A DNA stretch of 64,000 bases, taken from assembly GCA_001414485.1 (NCBI GenBank), contig LLEY01000138.1, forward strand, positions 1 to 64,000, given 5' to 3'. A program made the translations under genes and the position numbers. The DNA comes from Calycina herbarum. Lineage: Eukaryota; Ascomycota; Leotiomycetes; Helotiales; Pezizellaceae. The notes under the pieces are model-generated. The model was not told the origin of the DNA, did no database searches, and saw only the letters and a list, made by a program, of their open reading frames with translations. The number at the start of each line of letters is the position of its first letter. Positions within the stretch are counted from its first letter, which is position 1. This document shows, one piece after another, positions 32,118 to 44,175 of the stretch.

Positions 32118-35100
32118 TTAAGCAAAGCTACCACCAACCCGTTCGATGTTGGACTAAAAAATAATCAGCATAAAATTTCACAAATTTCACTTCCAAACTA
32201 AGCTCACTTTTCTCAAAGCATTATCCCGCTCAATCCGTGTCGCCTCCTCCTCAAGCTTCTGGACTTCCAAGATCATATCTTCTTCCTCCTTCAACTTCTC
32301 ACTCTCGTTCTTCGCAGCTTCGATCCGGGCTTTGACTTCTTGCATACGACGGGTAAGGGTTTGCTTGGCTAAAACCTCTCGTGAAGTAGGAGCGGAAGCG
32401 TGCTTGGTTGGTCGGTTGTCAATATTCTTGTCGGTGTTAGCAGGTTCTGCCTTGCGCTTCTTTGAGGTGGACTTGGATGGGACTGGTTGGACAGCTGGGG
32501 TGAGTACTTGAGGCTTCTTGGATGCTGGTTGAGCAACTGGGGCTGGCGCTTGAGGCTTCTTGGAGGAGACTGGTTTGACAGCTGGAGCTGGTTCTTGAGG
32601 CTTCTGAGAGGCTCGCTGAACCAGAGGTTGTGGTGCCGAGGGGCGTGATTTAGGGGTGGGTGTTGGCGGAGTAGCAGCTCGTGGAGCGGCAGTTCGTTGG
32701 GCTTTAGGTGCAGCTACTACTGTTGGAGAAGCAACACGTTGAGTGGGAGTGTGAGGAAGAGCTGGAACATGCTCCTCTTTCTTCTGCACTTCTGGTGTTA
32801 CCACTTGAGCCTCCTCGATCTTCTTTTGAAGAATCTTCTGAGTAATATCCTGAACCTGGAGGATATCCTTTTCTTGTTCGGACTTTTCATGTTGTGGTTG
32901 CTCCAATGTCTGAATTACTCTGGCTTCTTGAACAGCCTGAACCCTATGTTCCTTCTCAGTTGGCCGGACAGCAGTATCCTTGTTTTGAGGCCATTCTTCA
33001 AGGCTAACGCGGGAAAAGGGTGGGCGAAAGAGGTCCGGGATGCCTTCTACATCATCGCCACTCAGGGCATGCCACTCACGAGAACGGTAGTTGGGGCGAG
33101 AATAAGAGCGTGGAGCAGGGGATGCGCTTCTACCTCGACCAGCCTGTCGCCCTCTCAACAATGCATTTCCTCTGTGAGACCCTGCAAGGCGGCTTTCAAT
33201 AGACTCCATGGGGGCGCTCAGGTCAAGAGAAGTGAGACCTGCCATATCTTGGACCAAGTCTTGAAATGCCCCATTACGAATATCTGTTACCGAAGACCGA
33301 CGAGGTGCCCGAGGTGCAGTTTTAAGAGCTGTATAATTACCCGCTCCTTCAACTAAGACTTGGTGCATATTTCCAAGTGGGCTCAAGGCTCGCGAGGGAA
33401 TTTGGAAGTCGAATGGTGTTGGAAAACCTGGAACTTGGATGGATCCTACTGGCTTCTGCGTGGATGGCGGTGGTGTCATGAGCGCCGATTTTGAGCCTTC
33501 GATTTCCTTGCTAATCTCTCCATCTCCATTTGTTGACTGACATTGAACTGGAGTAGAAGATCTACCTCTCCAAAGACCCTCTACTGATGATCGCATTTGC
33601 ATCTCTTCCTCACGAGCCAAAGCTCTCGCCGCTTGGTCTGCTGGGCCTCCTTTCATGCCATTAAGAAATGAAGGCTTCTTTTGTGTGATTGCTGGTGTAG
33701 CTGTTGGTGCCAAATCCAGGTCGACGTCTGAATCTTCAATTGGAAATCCCAGATCCATCTCAACGTCTGGAAATCCAAGAAGGCATACGGTAGATGAGTT
33801 GGCAGCTTCATTTTCTTGAATGATCTCATCACAAGTCATACGATAGTCCTCCAAAGGGTCCGGGCTCTGCTCTAGGATGGTAGAATGGTTCTCCGCCAAG
33901 ACGTTGTTCGAGTGATCATTTGTATCTTGGATATTGTTGTTGTCTTGCTCTTCCTCATGCTGTTGTTCTGGGTTGTTGTCTTTTCCCTTTGCTGGCGATT
34001 CAACAACTGCAAATGGTTCAGCGTGGTTGGTGGGCTCCGAGGTTTCAGGTTTGTGGACTGTTGATTGGTAGTTGATCTCAATAGGCTGAACACTCTCCCC
34101 AGCTTTCTCCTTGGTAGTTGACTCGTCCGCACTTGACTTCTCTCCCGTCTTTTGGGGCTTGGCCACTTCGGAGGAACTCTTTTCTGGGGTAGGTGTCTCT
34201 GGCTTGGTCTTGCTCGACTCACCAATCTCCTTCCCCTTGCCTTTGTCAGATTTCGAGACCTTCTTGTCTTTCTCTCCAGACTTTTCCTTGGTATTCTCCT
34301 TGGCCTTTTCTTTCGCGGGAATTACTACCTGGGGCAAGTCTCGTGGCGCAACACCACCAAGCTTTTGGAATTCCTCGGGCGAAACAAGATCTAAGAGATA
34401 AACGTTAGTCTTTGCCGTCAATTCGCTTTGAAGATGTACCAGACGAATCAATCGTCGGTATAGCTTCCGAAATATACCAAACAAAGTTAGAGAATAGGAA
34501 TCCAATTTCCCTAATCTTGTTCAAACAATCGTGGACTCCTGAACCTCAAAAAATCGATAGGAATACCGACACCTCCTTGGTACAGTGAAGCGAAAGGAAT
34601 TGACTTACGGAACTTGAAAGTTCGAAAGAGCTTTAAGCCAGGTTTCTCCTCGGCGATTCTATCCTTTAGGCTCTTGCTGACCTGGCTAAAGCCGGTAAAG
34701 CTTTCACGAACAAAATTAGCTCACAGAATTGATAAGAAGAAGAGGATCACTTACTCAATAGCATATTCATGAGGGGTATCATCAGGAAAACTTTGTTTAA
34801 GATCGGTCCATCTAGCGAATTTGTCGTAACTTGGAGCTCTCTTGGTGTCTTCGGTGGGTGCAACGCTTGATGACTGAGACTCGGAGCCCTCTGGGTACTT
34901 GCGCCAGTGCTGTACCTCAATGATGCTAACAGCAGTTTCTGGTGCATCTGCCGTGGGTTTGACATTCTTTTCTAGAGGGAAATTAGTCTCTATTCCTTCA
35001 AATATCTTGGGTGGAAACTAACCGTCTCCAGCAGAGCGTAACTTTGCCTCGATGCCACAGGTCTTGAGGCCCTTTTTCTTGCCGCCCTCAAATCTGTAGG

Positions 35101-35407
35101 CCAATACTTTACCGACTTTGGTCTTGTAACTGTACTTTTTGCCGAGGCTTTTTCTCAACGGAGTCGAGGCTCGGAGTACACCGTCAATGACATAGTCAAG
35201 AGACTCTTCCACACCATCTCCAAGGTTAATACTAGAGTGAAGAGTAATGGGGACTCCTGGTTTTGTCAATATTTGACAGCTGTAAGTAGTACCTCCCTCC
35301 CAGGTGATTTGGTTCGACTCCTCAGAGTCAACGTCAGCGAATCGCAAGATGCAAGACTCATCCTTCACACCCTTCACACCCTTCTCACCGTTGGCTGGGA
35401 TCTTCAT
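32118..35407 (-). CDS. Large lysine/proline-rich protein of unknown function, 5 exons
   Basis: Exons 35407-35023, 34971-34755, 34700-34609, 34390-32208 and 32153-32118 join in frame to 970 residues. The first 230 or so residues look like a folded domain (ILRFADVDSEESNQITWEGG, LDYVIDGVLRASTPLRKSLG, AYRFEGGKKKGLKTCGIEA, VQHWRKYPEG), with a shape reminiscent of fungal DUF7918-type domains, though I am not sure. A long disordered middle has Lys/Glu-rich tracts (EKAKENTKEKSGEKDKK) and repeated PAVKPVSSKKPQ-like motifs in the last quarter. The C-terminus is a coiled coil (RRMQEVKARIEAAKNESEKL) ending with a 12-codon exon. The basic tracts suggest a nuclear location. Function is unknown. Confidence 0.75.
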
Positions 35408-36691
35408 GGTGAGCAGTTAAGAGACCGAGAGGTCAATGGGTGTGCTTGTGGTATTAGTGTTGCTCGGGATTCGAAGATCGATAGGTTGTAGTAAGTTGTT
35501 GTAGAAAGGTTGTCGTAGAAAGGTGGCTGTGAAAAGGTTATTGTAAAAAAGTAGTTGAGGTTTAGTTTGGCTCGGGAAGAAAATTGAGGATTTGAGCTCC
35601 TGGATAACCGAAGGCGAAGGTGAGGTCGTAAGCGACTAAGAGTGAAATCCTAGCAACGAAGTAACACTCGTAGGCAGAAATTGCAGAGGTGAAGTAAAGG
35701 GAGTTGATAGAATAGTTGATTCAAGTCTCCTTGCGAGAAAAAGAGAAGAAAAGTTGGTACTGATCGTGGTTATTGTAGTTGTTGAAGTTCGTGAGTGTTG
35801 AGAAAGCGGGTTCAGTTGTTGAAGCTGAGGAGGATCTTAGACACCCTTTTTAAAGTTTAAATTCACCACCGTAAAAGGTCACCAGTGGCTTTGCCTTGCT
35901 CCTTCCCCACTATACCTTTTGGTACTGCTTGCCGACAGCCTTCCTCTGACTTCAGCCTTAGGCGAATATCTCAATCATCCAACCTATCTCTAACAACAAA
36001 ATGAATGTCACAGGATCGAAAGATATCGACCCATTAGACGTCTACTTGAGAAGTCGTAGTCATAATCAGATCAAGAGAGCTCTGCAGTAACCTTGAGTGT
36101 ATGTGCCCAAAAAATGGCAATTCTGAGAAGCTGACGACTTGCTGGAATTGACGTACAAAATTCACCGACCACACAAAGCAAGTTTCAGTGTCACTGCACC
36201 TCACCAGCTCTATCCTCGTTTTCTTTTTGGCTGATTCTAGCCCGATCACATTTCTCCTTAGCACTTGTCTGCTTGTCTTGGTGGACCTGCAAGGTCTATG
36301 GGCTTGATGGCGGTGCCGCGAGTAGGGCATATGTTGAAAGCTCCGCCGAGCTAGACTCCAACAAGCAAGAGCGCTGTCGCACTTGGATCTTGCAAGTAGA
36401 GCATGGAAATCTCCAAGCCATAGGGTAAATAAACCAACTGTCCGGTTATCATGGCACATATAATTGAACAGGATACTCACAATTGTAAGAGTTATAACGT
36501 CTGGGTGGGCTAAAGCCTGAAAACCTTTAAGTCTCTATAGAAATGATATACTCACAATTATTACCTAAAAGCAAGCCGATGGCTTTTTGTTGCAGGATAT
36601 GGGATGACGCTTATCTAGGGTATCTTTCATTATTTAAATATATAACATTTTGTACAGTTTGTGGTGGTACACTTCCCAAACATGAAGGCAA
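35408..36691. other. Intergenic region upstream of the lysine-rich protein gene
   Basis: About 1.3 kb. The first 430 bp are purine-rich with repeated GTTGTAG-like runs (about 35480-35560) and probably form the 5' leader. A frame at 36034-36480 (minus) was considered but has no family resemblance. Confidence 0.5.
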
Positions 36692-38630
36692 TCAAGTTTC
36701 CACAGGCAAAGGTGGAAACAGGGTGTCAAAGGGTCCTTTCCCGGCAGAGGCCTTCGGCTCCCCATAAGTAAAATCCGAACCGTACTGAGCATCGTCAAAA
36801 GTCCGCTTTGCTTTATCCACTCCAAGCATATCGAGGAGAATGCTCGCCTTCGTAGGCATATATGGCTGGAGAAGAATCCCGGTAATACGAAGAGCCTCTG
36901 CGCAATGATACACTATCTCCTGGATACGGTGTTGGTTCGCATCGAATTCAACTCCGTAGACTGGGTCCGTGACAAGTACCCGAGTCTTTGCTATCAGCCA
37001 AGGTGACTGTTCTTGTAAATACTTATTTGTCTGGACATTTGTTAGCTTATGCTCTTGGAACGGTATTATCATGATCTCCATACCCCATAGACTTCATTCA
37101 TTATAAGCTGCAAGGCCGCGCCGGAGTTCAACTCTTCCATTTTGGCATTGGCCAATCTAGGGAGGGAAGTGAGAGATTCCGCTTGCATGGGTTTGACATT
37201 CAATCCTCGGTCTCTCACAGCTTCGATAGATTGTCGCACATTCCAGATTTTGGGCCTCATGATTCGGCTGGCGAGATTTCCAATGCCTGCTTGGAGACCT
37301 TTTTTGTATCTTTCAACAATGAGGTCATTTCCGTAGTCGGAATCGTTGGTGATACCGCCATCATGAGCAAGATAGTAACGCATGGTGTCTACCCCAAAGC
37401 GATCCATAGCGAGGGCAGGACTAACAACATTTCCAGTTGATTTTGCCATTTTCTGATTTCCCAGAGTCCAGTGAGCATGGGCGAGAATCTTCTTGGGAGG
37501 TTCAAGACCTAAAGCAAAAAGAAAAGCTGGCCAATAGATGCAGTGAAATCGAACGATATCTTTGCCAATTACATGCACATCCGCGGGCCAGCCTAGTTCT
37601 CGCTCTTTTCCAGGGGCCCATGGATATCCCGCTTTCGTGGCATAGTTTATGAGAGCATCCAGCCATACGTAAATTGTCTGAGTTTCATCATCTGGCACCG
37701 GGATTCCCCAACTGAGTCTTTCAACAGGCCGGGAAATGGAGAGATCCTCGAGACCAGCTGATACCCAACTGACTACATCTTTCATTCTCGTCGCTGGGAC
37801 CACGAATTCGGGGTTCTTCTTGTAAAATTCCAAAAGTTGATCCTTGAAAGCAGACAACCGGAAGTGATAATTGGGCTCCGAACTCCATTCCACCTCCTTA
37901 CCTGTCTCTTGCGATGCCATGAAGGTCTTGCCTGTATATGGATCCAATCGTTTCTCAATCGCAGACTCGGGATAGTAGGTCTCATCACTAACACAGTACC
38001 ACCCCTCGTGCTTTGATTGGTATATATAACCCATTTGCTCCAACATAAACCACGCGTATTGAACAGCATCCTTGTGGGTTTTATCGGTTGTCCGCACAAA
38101 ATGATCATTCGCGAGACCTATTCTCTCAGCCAGATTTTTGAACGTTTCCGAGGTCAAATCGCAGAATTCCTTGGGCGGCATATGTGCATGCGCCGCTGCT
38201 TGTTGGATCTTCATCCCATGTTCATCTGTTCCCGTGCACAGGATTGCCTTTTTTCCTCGTAGGACCTGCCATCGTTTGAGGATGTCCGCAAGGACCATGG
38301 TATAGAGATGACCCACATGGGGAGCTGTCACCAGAGTTAGCGCCTGTGATAGCGGGGGAGTGGAAAGTGAATGTGCCTACCAGCATTAACATAGAAAATG
38401 GGAGTGGTGATGTAGTACGGCTTTTCGACAGCCAGCGATTTCGATTTGGACCCGGACCCGGGTGGTGCTGGTACTGATTCTGGAGCCGATGCGGCTGCCC
38501 ACCTCGTTGAGCTGGAAATCCTGCATGATTGGCATACCCAAGGGGATCTCGTCGCAAGTCTATACGCACTTTTCCAAGCTGGGCGAGGTCGCGGTCGCAG
38601 TTGACTCGATGCTAGTATTCTTAGACTCAT
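36692..38630 (-). CDS. MSM1: Mitochondrial methionyl-tRNA synthetase, 3 exons
   Basis: Exons 38630-38381, 38324-37084 and 37030-36692 join to 609 residues. The first 65 residues are rich in Arg, Ser and Ala and poor in acid (SQLRPRPRPAWKSAYRLATR), as expected of a mitochondrial targeting sequence. The catalytic domain starts with [21 protein letters not shown], which holds the HIGH-type motif (HVGH), followed by GTDEHGMKIQ. The KMSKS loop is present as KMAKSTGN, and the anticodon-binding helical domain follows. The enzyme charges mitochondrial tRNA-Met. The zinc-knuckle insert of cytosolic enzymes is absent, which fits the organellar type. The gene is divergent from the Mtr2-like gene. Confidence 0.94.
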
Positions 38631-38969
38631 CGCAGCTTTGGTGGGAGCTTGCCTGGCGTCTTGTCAAGCTACGGAATCCCCAGAAAAAGAAGCTCAAGCT
38701 GTGCGACCTGAGCCCCAAGCGCGGAATCCGGCCGCACTTAAACAATGCGGAGAATGCGGCGCGTCTTCCCTCCAACGTCAAGTTAACCAATCTTTACAAC
38801 ATATTCCACACCCATAAACCTCTTGAACCTTGAACACCTTCCAACCCCGAAGCATCATTTAATATCTCTTCTCCCATTGCTGGAAAAGCCCACGTCCAGC
38901 AGCTTGTTAATCTTGGCTTGATTCTCCCACGCATTTTGGAAAATCTCCACTGTTAGCTACCCCTCCAAC
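38631..38969. promoter_or_regulatory. Divergent promoter, MSM1 / Mtr2-like
   Basis: A 339-bp region between oppositely oriented genes; no motif noted. Confidence 0.4.
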
Positions 38970-39522
38970 ATGTCTGAACTTTCCGAAGATTTAGAAGTTA
39001 AAGTGGCCGTCGAGAGCAAGTTATCATCCTATTATTTTTGCCTACCGTGCTAATCCTCCTGCAGCTTCCGAAGTCTTCTGCAACACATACTACCAGTCCC
39101 TCGGAAAACCAAGCGCTCTAAAGGACCTACACAACTTCTACGTCCAACTCGACCCCAACTCCCCCCTCAAACCCGACATCTCTCTGAATGGAAACCTCGT
39201 CGCCAACCCCGCAGAACTCGCTGCCATCTTCGAGAAGCAACCCCCGAGAACACACTACGAAGTCCAGTCCTTTGACTGCCACGTTTTAAACGCAAACTAC
39301 AACATCGGAGCTCCCGACGCCTTCCTGGAACCAAATAAAGCTGGGAAGAAGATGAGCATCGGAGTCCTGGTCAGTGGTAGCGTCAAATATGGGGAGGCAG
39401 GAGATGTGCAGGGCTTCACGGATAACGTAGTATTGGTGCCAAATTGGGAGGTGTATGGGAAAGTATCAAAGGGAAAACGAAAATGGCTGGTTCAGTCACA
39501 GAAATTCAGAGTCATTGCGTGA
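38970..39522 (+). CDS. MTR2: Mtr2-like mRNA export factor (NTF2 fold), 2 exons with a GC-AG intron
   Basis: Exons 38970-39015 and 39065-39522 give 167 residues. The only join that keeps the frame uses a GC donor (A|GCAAGT) and a CAG acceptor with a GCTAAT branch site, so this is a GC-AG intron. The protein has the NTF2-like pattern: an N-terminal helix ending FCNTYYQSLGKPSALKDL, then DISLNGN, a helix NPAELAAIFEKQPPRTHYEV and a long beta sheet finishing with NWEVYGKVSKGKRKWLVQSQKFRVI. This matches Mtr2, the fungal partner of Mex67 in nuclear mRNA export. Because the long second exon lacks its own ATG near the start, the gene could be missed by simple frame searches. Family call from motifs only. 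Confidence 0.75.
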
Positions 39523-41235
39523 GGAGATGTAGGAAGGAGAGATAAGATACCCATATTCTGAGCGAATACAATGTTGGCTATGGTAGCGACAAAAAACCAG
39601 GTACTAGAACACATTTTTATTTCAAGTGTCAATGTTCCCTTCATTGGTCTGTGAACAAAGAAAATTTGCTTATTCCCCCAAAGCAGCAGAAGACGACGTT
39701 TGCCCTATGAAGAACTCAAAAGAGCAACGAACTCTCTAATATCCTTGCAATTGCTATTATAAACACGTCAGAGTGGTGTGCCCTAACTGCCACTTTGCTA
39801 TTTATTTTCTCATTTGTGTGTATCGCTGTACCTTTTTTGTATGGTGAGCCCTTATACCTTTTTAACCCTCCTTAACGACTAAATCTTCAACCCTCTTCTA
39901 CATATTATATTTATATTAAAACCAAGTAACCTTTCTACTGTAGAGTTTAAGCAATTAGGGCGCAGTCACTTCCGAAGAATGAGAAAAATACTCTTTTATT
40001 CAGACAATCACGGCCCCCGCATGCTTGGAGGTGTCCTCATACATTAGGTAAAGTACGCACATAGCTATAGAGTAGGGTGATTCACAAAGACAAACATATT
40101 GGGTGATGTAAAAGAAAACTCCTGCACACTCCTGCGTTATCATGTACTGACAAGTGTAGTATGTATGCGTACTTTCATCATTATTCTTTCAATAAAATGG
40201 AATGTTTTAACAGCATAAAACTAGGACAACCAGCTCATTAGTTTTGTGGCCATGGCTGTTACGTCTTTTGATTTTTCTGCACCAAAAGATAAAAAGGTGT
40301 AGCATCATTGAATTATGATGGTGAAAATTGGTGTCTAGGCCCCAAAGGGGGGGGGTCCAAATGTGAGCGCGTGCTGGTTATAGTGCATTCGGAAGGCGCG
40401 ATGGAGTCACCAGAATTGAGACAGCAGCAGCACCTATGCGCAATAAAAGCTGTAGAGCCTCTTCCCATCCATCCCAAGACCCAGCGTCCTCTCGCCATGA
40501 CCATTCCAGTGGTAAACTAAGAAGTAGTGCATGTAGCGGACTCTGTTAGTATCATTTCAGGAAAGGTATAATATCCCTCACTGCATGCCCATTTTGCCCT
40601 TCCCTCCTGCCTTCTCCAGTCCCAAAGAGGAAGAACAAGAAAGACATCCGGCATCGTCACTTTTCACAATTTTGCAGCGCTGCATGGCATTGCATTGCAT
40701 AGCACTTTTTCTTCTAACATCCATTGGACATTCGCCATTCGCCATTTGACGTTGAGCTGCACAGTACTTTGGTTGCCTTGGGTCAACTTCGTGGCCTCTG
40801 CTTTTCTATTGTCTTTTTCTGCTGCCCGCGGGCTCTTCTATTGTCTTCCAAACATTCGGCGCACATTCACCAAACGCGCTCTCGACGCTCTCAACGCTTT
40901 CGCCTTTTCAAGCTCCCAGACTTGTCCACCTTTCTCTCTAGTATCCCTCATCGTTATTGTCCGAACATCTTGGACAACAAGTCCCTGCGTACCAGGTACC
41001 AGGTACGCAACACGCCGCAAGCAATCTTCACGTCGCCTTCCAATACCCATTGGCAACAGAAGAACCCTGCGCCGACTCCTGCTGTCCATCCAATCAACTT
41101 GATTCTTCATCGGATCATCCATCCGATCATCGTCTCATCGTCTCATCGTCTCAACCACTTGGTAACCAGAGTAGAGTCGGCTCCTTGTCTCAGCATCTTC
41201 ACATTTGGAGAGCGCCACTCGCCTCTCCCTAATAG
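39523..41235. other. Long intergenic region / probable 5' leader
   Basis: About 1.7 kb upstream of the Q/P-rich protein gene. It is AT-rich to about 40300, then becomes C/T-rich from about 40560 to 41230, like a long fungal promoter and 5' leader. Frames at 40308-40520 and 40695-41254 are overlapping and lack family resemblance. Confidence 0.5.
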
Positions 41236-44175
41236 ATGGATATGGGTAACATGAACGCGGTCGGATTGGAAAGAGGCATGGAAGAAGGATACACCTGCAA
41301 GCGCTGCGAATGGGGTCGGCGCTCCAATAGCACGAGATTGATGGATTTGGCAACCCTTGAGAACCATGGAAGAACTGAACATCGCCTCTCGGGAGCCGCA
41401 CTCCAGGAGTTTTGTAAGTTACTGACTGACATTAGAGATTGTGGCACTAACATCAATACAGTGAAAGACCCGCAACTTGAAAGAAGACCTTCAGCTCCAC
41501 AAACACCCAGTACCGAATTTCCAGGCTATCCCGACCCAACACAAATTAATGACTCTGCGGTGCTTATGGCTTTTCAGCAATGGAATCAAAACCCTTCTGG
41601 TCCAAATCCTCAACAGCACGTTGCTCCACTTCCACAAACCGGTCAAGTGCCTGCACATATGAGTCCATCTCTTCCACAACAAGGTGTCTATCATAGACCA
41701 AGCATTATGGGATCACCGCAAATGCCACCACATCCCGCACAGGTTGTTTTCCATGGGCAGCCAAATCAAATGTCTCTACCACTGCTAGGCTTTCAGAACC
41801 ATAATCCGTACTGGGTTCCTGGACATGTACCTGTAAATCACGATGTACAAATGACAAACCACTATCCTGGGCCTCCTCCTCAACCACCACCGGGTTTCAT
41901 GACAGTAACTCATCCCATGAGTGAACAAGGACCTGGAAACCACCACTTCCAGCTTGGACACCAGTATCAAATGCCTCCTCCTGCGCCGCCTGGTTATATG
42001 ACAGTAGCTCACTACCCGATGAATGCAGAAGCACCTGGAGCAATAAACCAACCTCTCAACCATACACAAGAAGAGAGTGATCAAATTATGTTGCAGCGGT
42101 TCGGTAAAAGAGTACGTGAGGGATATGACCAGATGATGAATCTCCATAAAATATGTGAGAAGGACAATCAGGATCCTGTCAACGCAGCCCAAAACCCTGT
42201 TATTGAGAACAATATTACACAAGTGGAAGTCTACTGTTTTCAGCGCCTTTGGGGGGAGGTCGGCGTGGAGGAAAAGAAATGGCTTTATAGGAGATTCAAC
42301 TTTGTGATTGGGGCATGGCAGAGGATGGCGCGTGAACAAGGGCTGCCTCCACACATGGTTGTGACCTCTCCATTTGGCCAAACGCAACCTGCACTAAATT
42401 CTATGGTGAATACTTCACAAATGAACAATGAAACAGCTACCAGTCACCACAGCTCAGCTTCCTCTAGTCAACCTAGCGCCAACACATCACCTATCCAACC
42501 TTCTACGACACCTGCAACTGTTAACAACACTGGCATTCCAAACAATCCATTTAAACAAGCGAACACAAATAGGTCAACCCAAGTTAGTGTTTCAGGTCCA
42601 ATAGATCAGAACATGCTTTTCCAACATTCAACACAAGCTACAGGTATTCAGTCTCAGCCATCTTTTGGACAAGCTCCTCTTCAAGTTTCCCATCAATCAC
42701 CAGGCGTGAATCCAAGTAGCTCAGCATTTACACCTACTCCAAGAAGCATTAGTCCTACCCAAATCACCATGGACAAGCAGGACGTTCCCAACCAAACTAA
42801 AGACCAAGATTCCAGCATAGTTGCTCAACCAAACTCTACAACTAAAATTCTGCCAATTCACTCAAACAATTCCGCTATCATGACAAACCCCTCAACTGGG
42901 GGCGTTTCAGTCACTCCTTCAGCAAGCGACCTTACCTCAATTTCCCAAAGTGATGTGGTCCCTGCGGATAACATCTCACAAAAGAACCTTGGTTCAGAGG
43001 CTCCCAAATCTGCGGAAGGAAGCAATGGAGTAGCTTCAATTGCGAAAGCGTTACCGCAGGTAGCAGGCTCTAGATTTATGGCCACTTCATCCCAACTTGA
43101 GAAGACCAACAGCACACTAGAAAGAAAGCGGCAGCTTGAAGACGATGGCGATTCTACAATAATGGGAGTCATGGCAGCTAAAAGGTTGAGAGTTCCAAAT
43201 CTCAAAATCCCTGGATCCATGTCACAACCCGTAAACGGTAGCCAGACAATCGCCGAGGCCTCTATGCCAAACTCTCTAGGCAACACCCCCCAGTCTACAC
43301 TTCTATCTTCCAGTAATAGAGATCCTCCGCCGGCACGAACAATCAGTCAACAACACATAAATGGCCCAGTGGCAGTCCACAAATTGTCAGATGATAACTA
43401 TCGGCTGTTTCTCGCAAGATATCATCCAATTGCTGACGTTAGTAAGCTATGGACATATGACAAGCTCCAAAGAGATTTTGACAACCACGTTAAAGAGCAC
43501 CCTGGGTATTTGTGGGGGATGTACATGGCTAGGCGGAAGAAAGATCACGTTGACCGTTTGAAAGCTTTTGGCCTTTTCCCCATGGTCAGAGCTACAATTG
43601 ATATAAAAAATATGGACAAAAACCAAATGACGATATACACACAGACTTGGCGGTTGGAGCTGATGGGATTGATGCTTGGTCGATTACAGAAGGAGAAGGG
43701 TGTATTTACTCAGCAACTCAATGAGGCGCAAGCAGTTGCGAGGGCGAATGAACTAAGAAGGATGGTAGAGGAAGAAAGAAGGAAGATAGAGGAGAAGGTA
43801 GAGGCAGCGAGAAATAAGGTAGAGGAGGAGAGAAAAAAAGCAGAGGAAGAAAGAAAGAAGGAAGAGGAAGAGGAGAAGAGAGCAGAGGAAGAGAGGAAGA
43901 AGAACCACCTCGATCAAATCAAGGAGCTAGTAGAGGATAAGAAGCTGCTCTACGAGATTTTATTCCAGCATAGGGTTGGATGCGCTCCTATCTTTGAACT
44001 TGGAGACAAACGAACGTGGGTAAACAGAGAATTGGAGGAGGAGGAATGCTTCAAGGACCTGATCGATTTCAAGGGCCTTACTGCGGAGGACTGGGAATAC
44101 ATCAACCCCTCCAATCCCGACCCCATCCGCCAGCGCTCAATCCCACCAGAGGACGATGTTATGGAGTGGTTTTAA
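41236..44175 (+). CDS. Q/P-rich coiled-coil protein with a single CxxC...HxxxxH motif
   Basis: The frame runs 979 codons from the ATG at 41236. A 48-bp segment at 41414-41461 has a perfect GTAAGT donor, a CACTAAC branch site and a CAG acceptor. Being a multiple of three it leaves the frame open, so the mature protein is probably 963 residues. Near the N-terminus CKRCEWG and, about 20 residues later, HGRTEH form a possible C2H2-like zinc finger. Residues 80-260 are Pro/Gln-rich, 380-640 are Ser/Thr/Asn-rich, and a KRQLEDDGDSTIMGVMAAKRLR stretch could be a nuclear signal. Near 720-790 a more ordered block (YRLFLARYHPIADVSKLWTY) appears, then a long charged coiled coil of about 90 residues and an acidic end. 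I do not recognise a named family; nuclear regulation is a guess. Confidence 0.82.
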   Translation: MDMGNMNAVGLERGMEEGYTCKRCEWGRRSNSTRLMDLATLENHGRTEHRLSGAALQEFCKLLTDIRDCGTNINTVKDPQLERRPSAPQTPSTEFPGYPDPTQINDSAVLMAFQQWNQNPSGPNPQQHVAPLPQTGQVPAHMSPSLPQQGVYHRPSIMGSPQMPPHPAQVVFHGQPNQMSLPLLGFQNHNPYWVPGHVPVNHDVQMTNHYPGPPPQPPPGFMTVTHPMSEQGPGNHHFQLGHQYQMPPPAPPGYMTVAHYPMNAEAPGAINQPLNHTQEESDQIMLQRFGKRVREGYDQMMNLHKICEKDNQDPVNAAQNPVIENNITQVEVYCFQRLWGEVGVEEKKWLYRRFNFVIGAWQRMAREQGLPPHMVVTSPFGQTQPALNSMVNTSQMNNETATSHHSSASSSQPSANTSPIQPSTTPATVNNTGIPNNPFKQANTNRSTQVSVSGPIDQNMLFQHSTQATGIQSQPSFGQAPLQVSHQSPGVNPSSSAFTPTPRSISPTQITMDKQDVPNQTKDQDSSIVAQPNSTTKILPIHSNNSAIMTNPSTGGVSVTPSASDLTSISQSDVVPADNISQKNLGSEAPKSAEGSNGVASIAKALPQVAGSRFMATSSQLEKTNSTLERKRQLEDDGDSTIMGVMAAKRLRVPNLKIPGSMSQPVNGSQTIAEASMPNSLGNTPQSTLLSSSNRDPPPARTISQQHINGPVAVHKLSDDNYRLFLARYHPIADVSKLWTYDKLQRDFDNHVKEHPGYLWGMYMARRKKDHVDRLKAFGLFPMVRATIDIKNMDKNQMTIYTQTWRLELMGLMLGRLQKEKGVFTQQLNEAQAVARANELRRMVEEERRKIEEKVEAARNKVEEERKKAEEERKKEEEEEKRAEEERKKNHLDQIKELVEDKKLLYEILFQHRVGCAPIFELGDKRTWVNRELEEEECFKDLIDFKGLTAEDWEYINPSNPDPIRQRSIPPEDDVMEWF

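Noticed and set aside
32697..33356. 219-codon open frame antisense to the lysine-rich protein gene
   Set aside because: It is a shadow of the low-complexity coding sequence on the other strand.
35311..35321. GGTTCGACTCC, which looks like a tRNA B box
   Set aside because: It lies inside a well-supported coding exon and I see no A box or acceptor stem around it.
36034..36480. 148-codon minus-strand frame upstream of the lysine-rich gene
   Set aside because: No recognisable domain, poor start context and no intron support.
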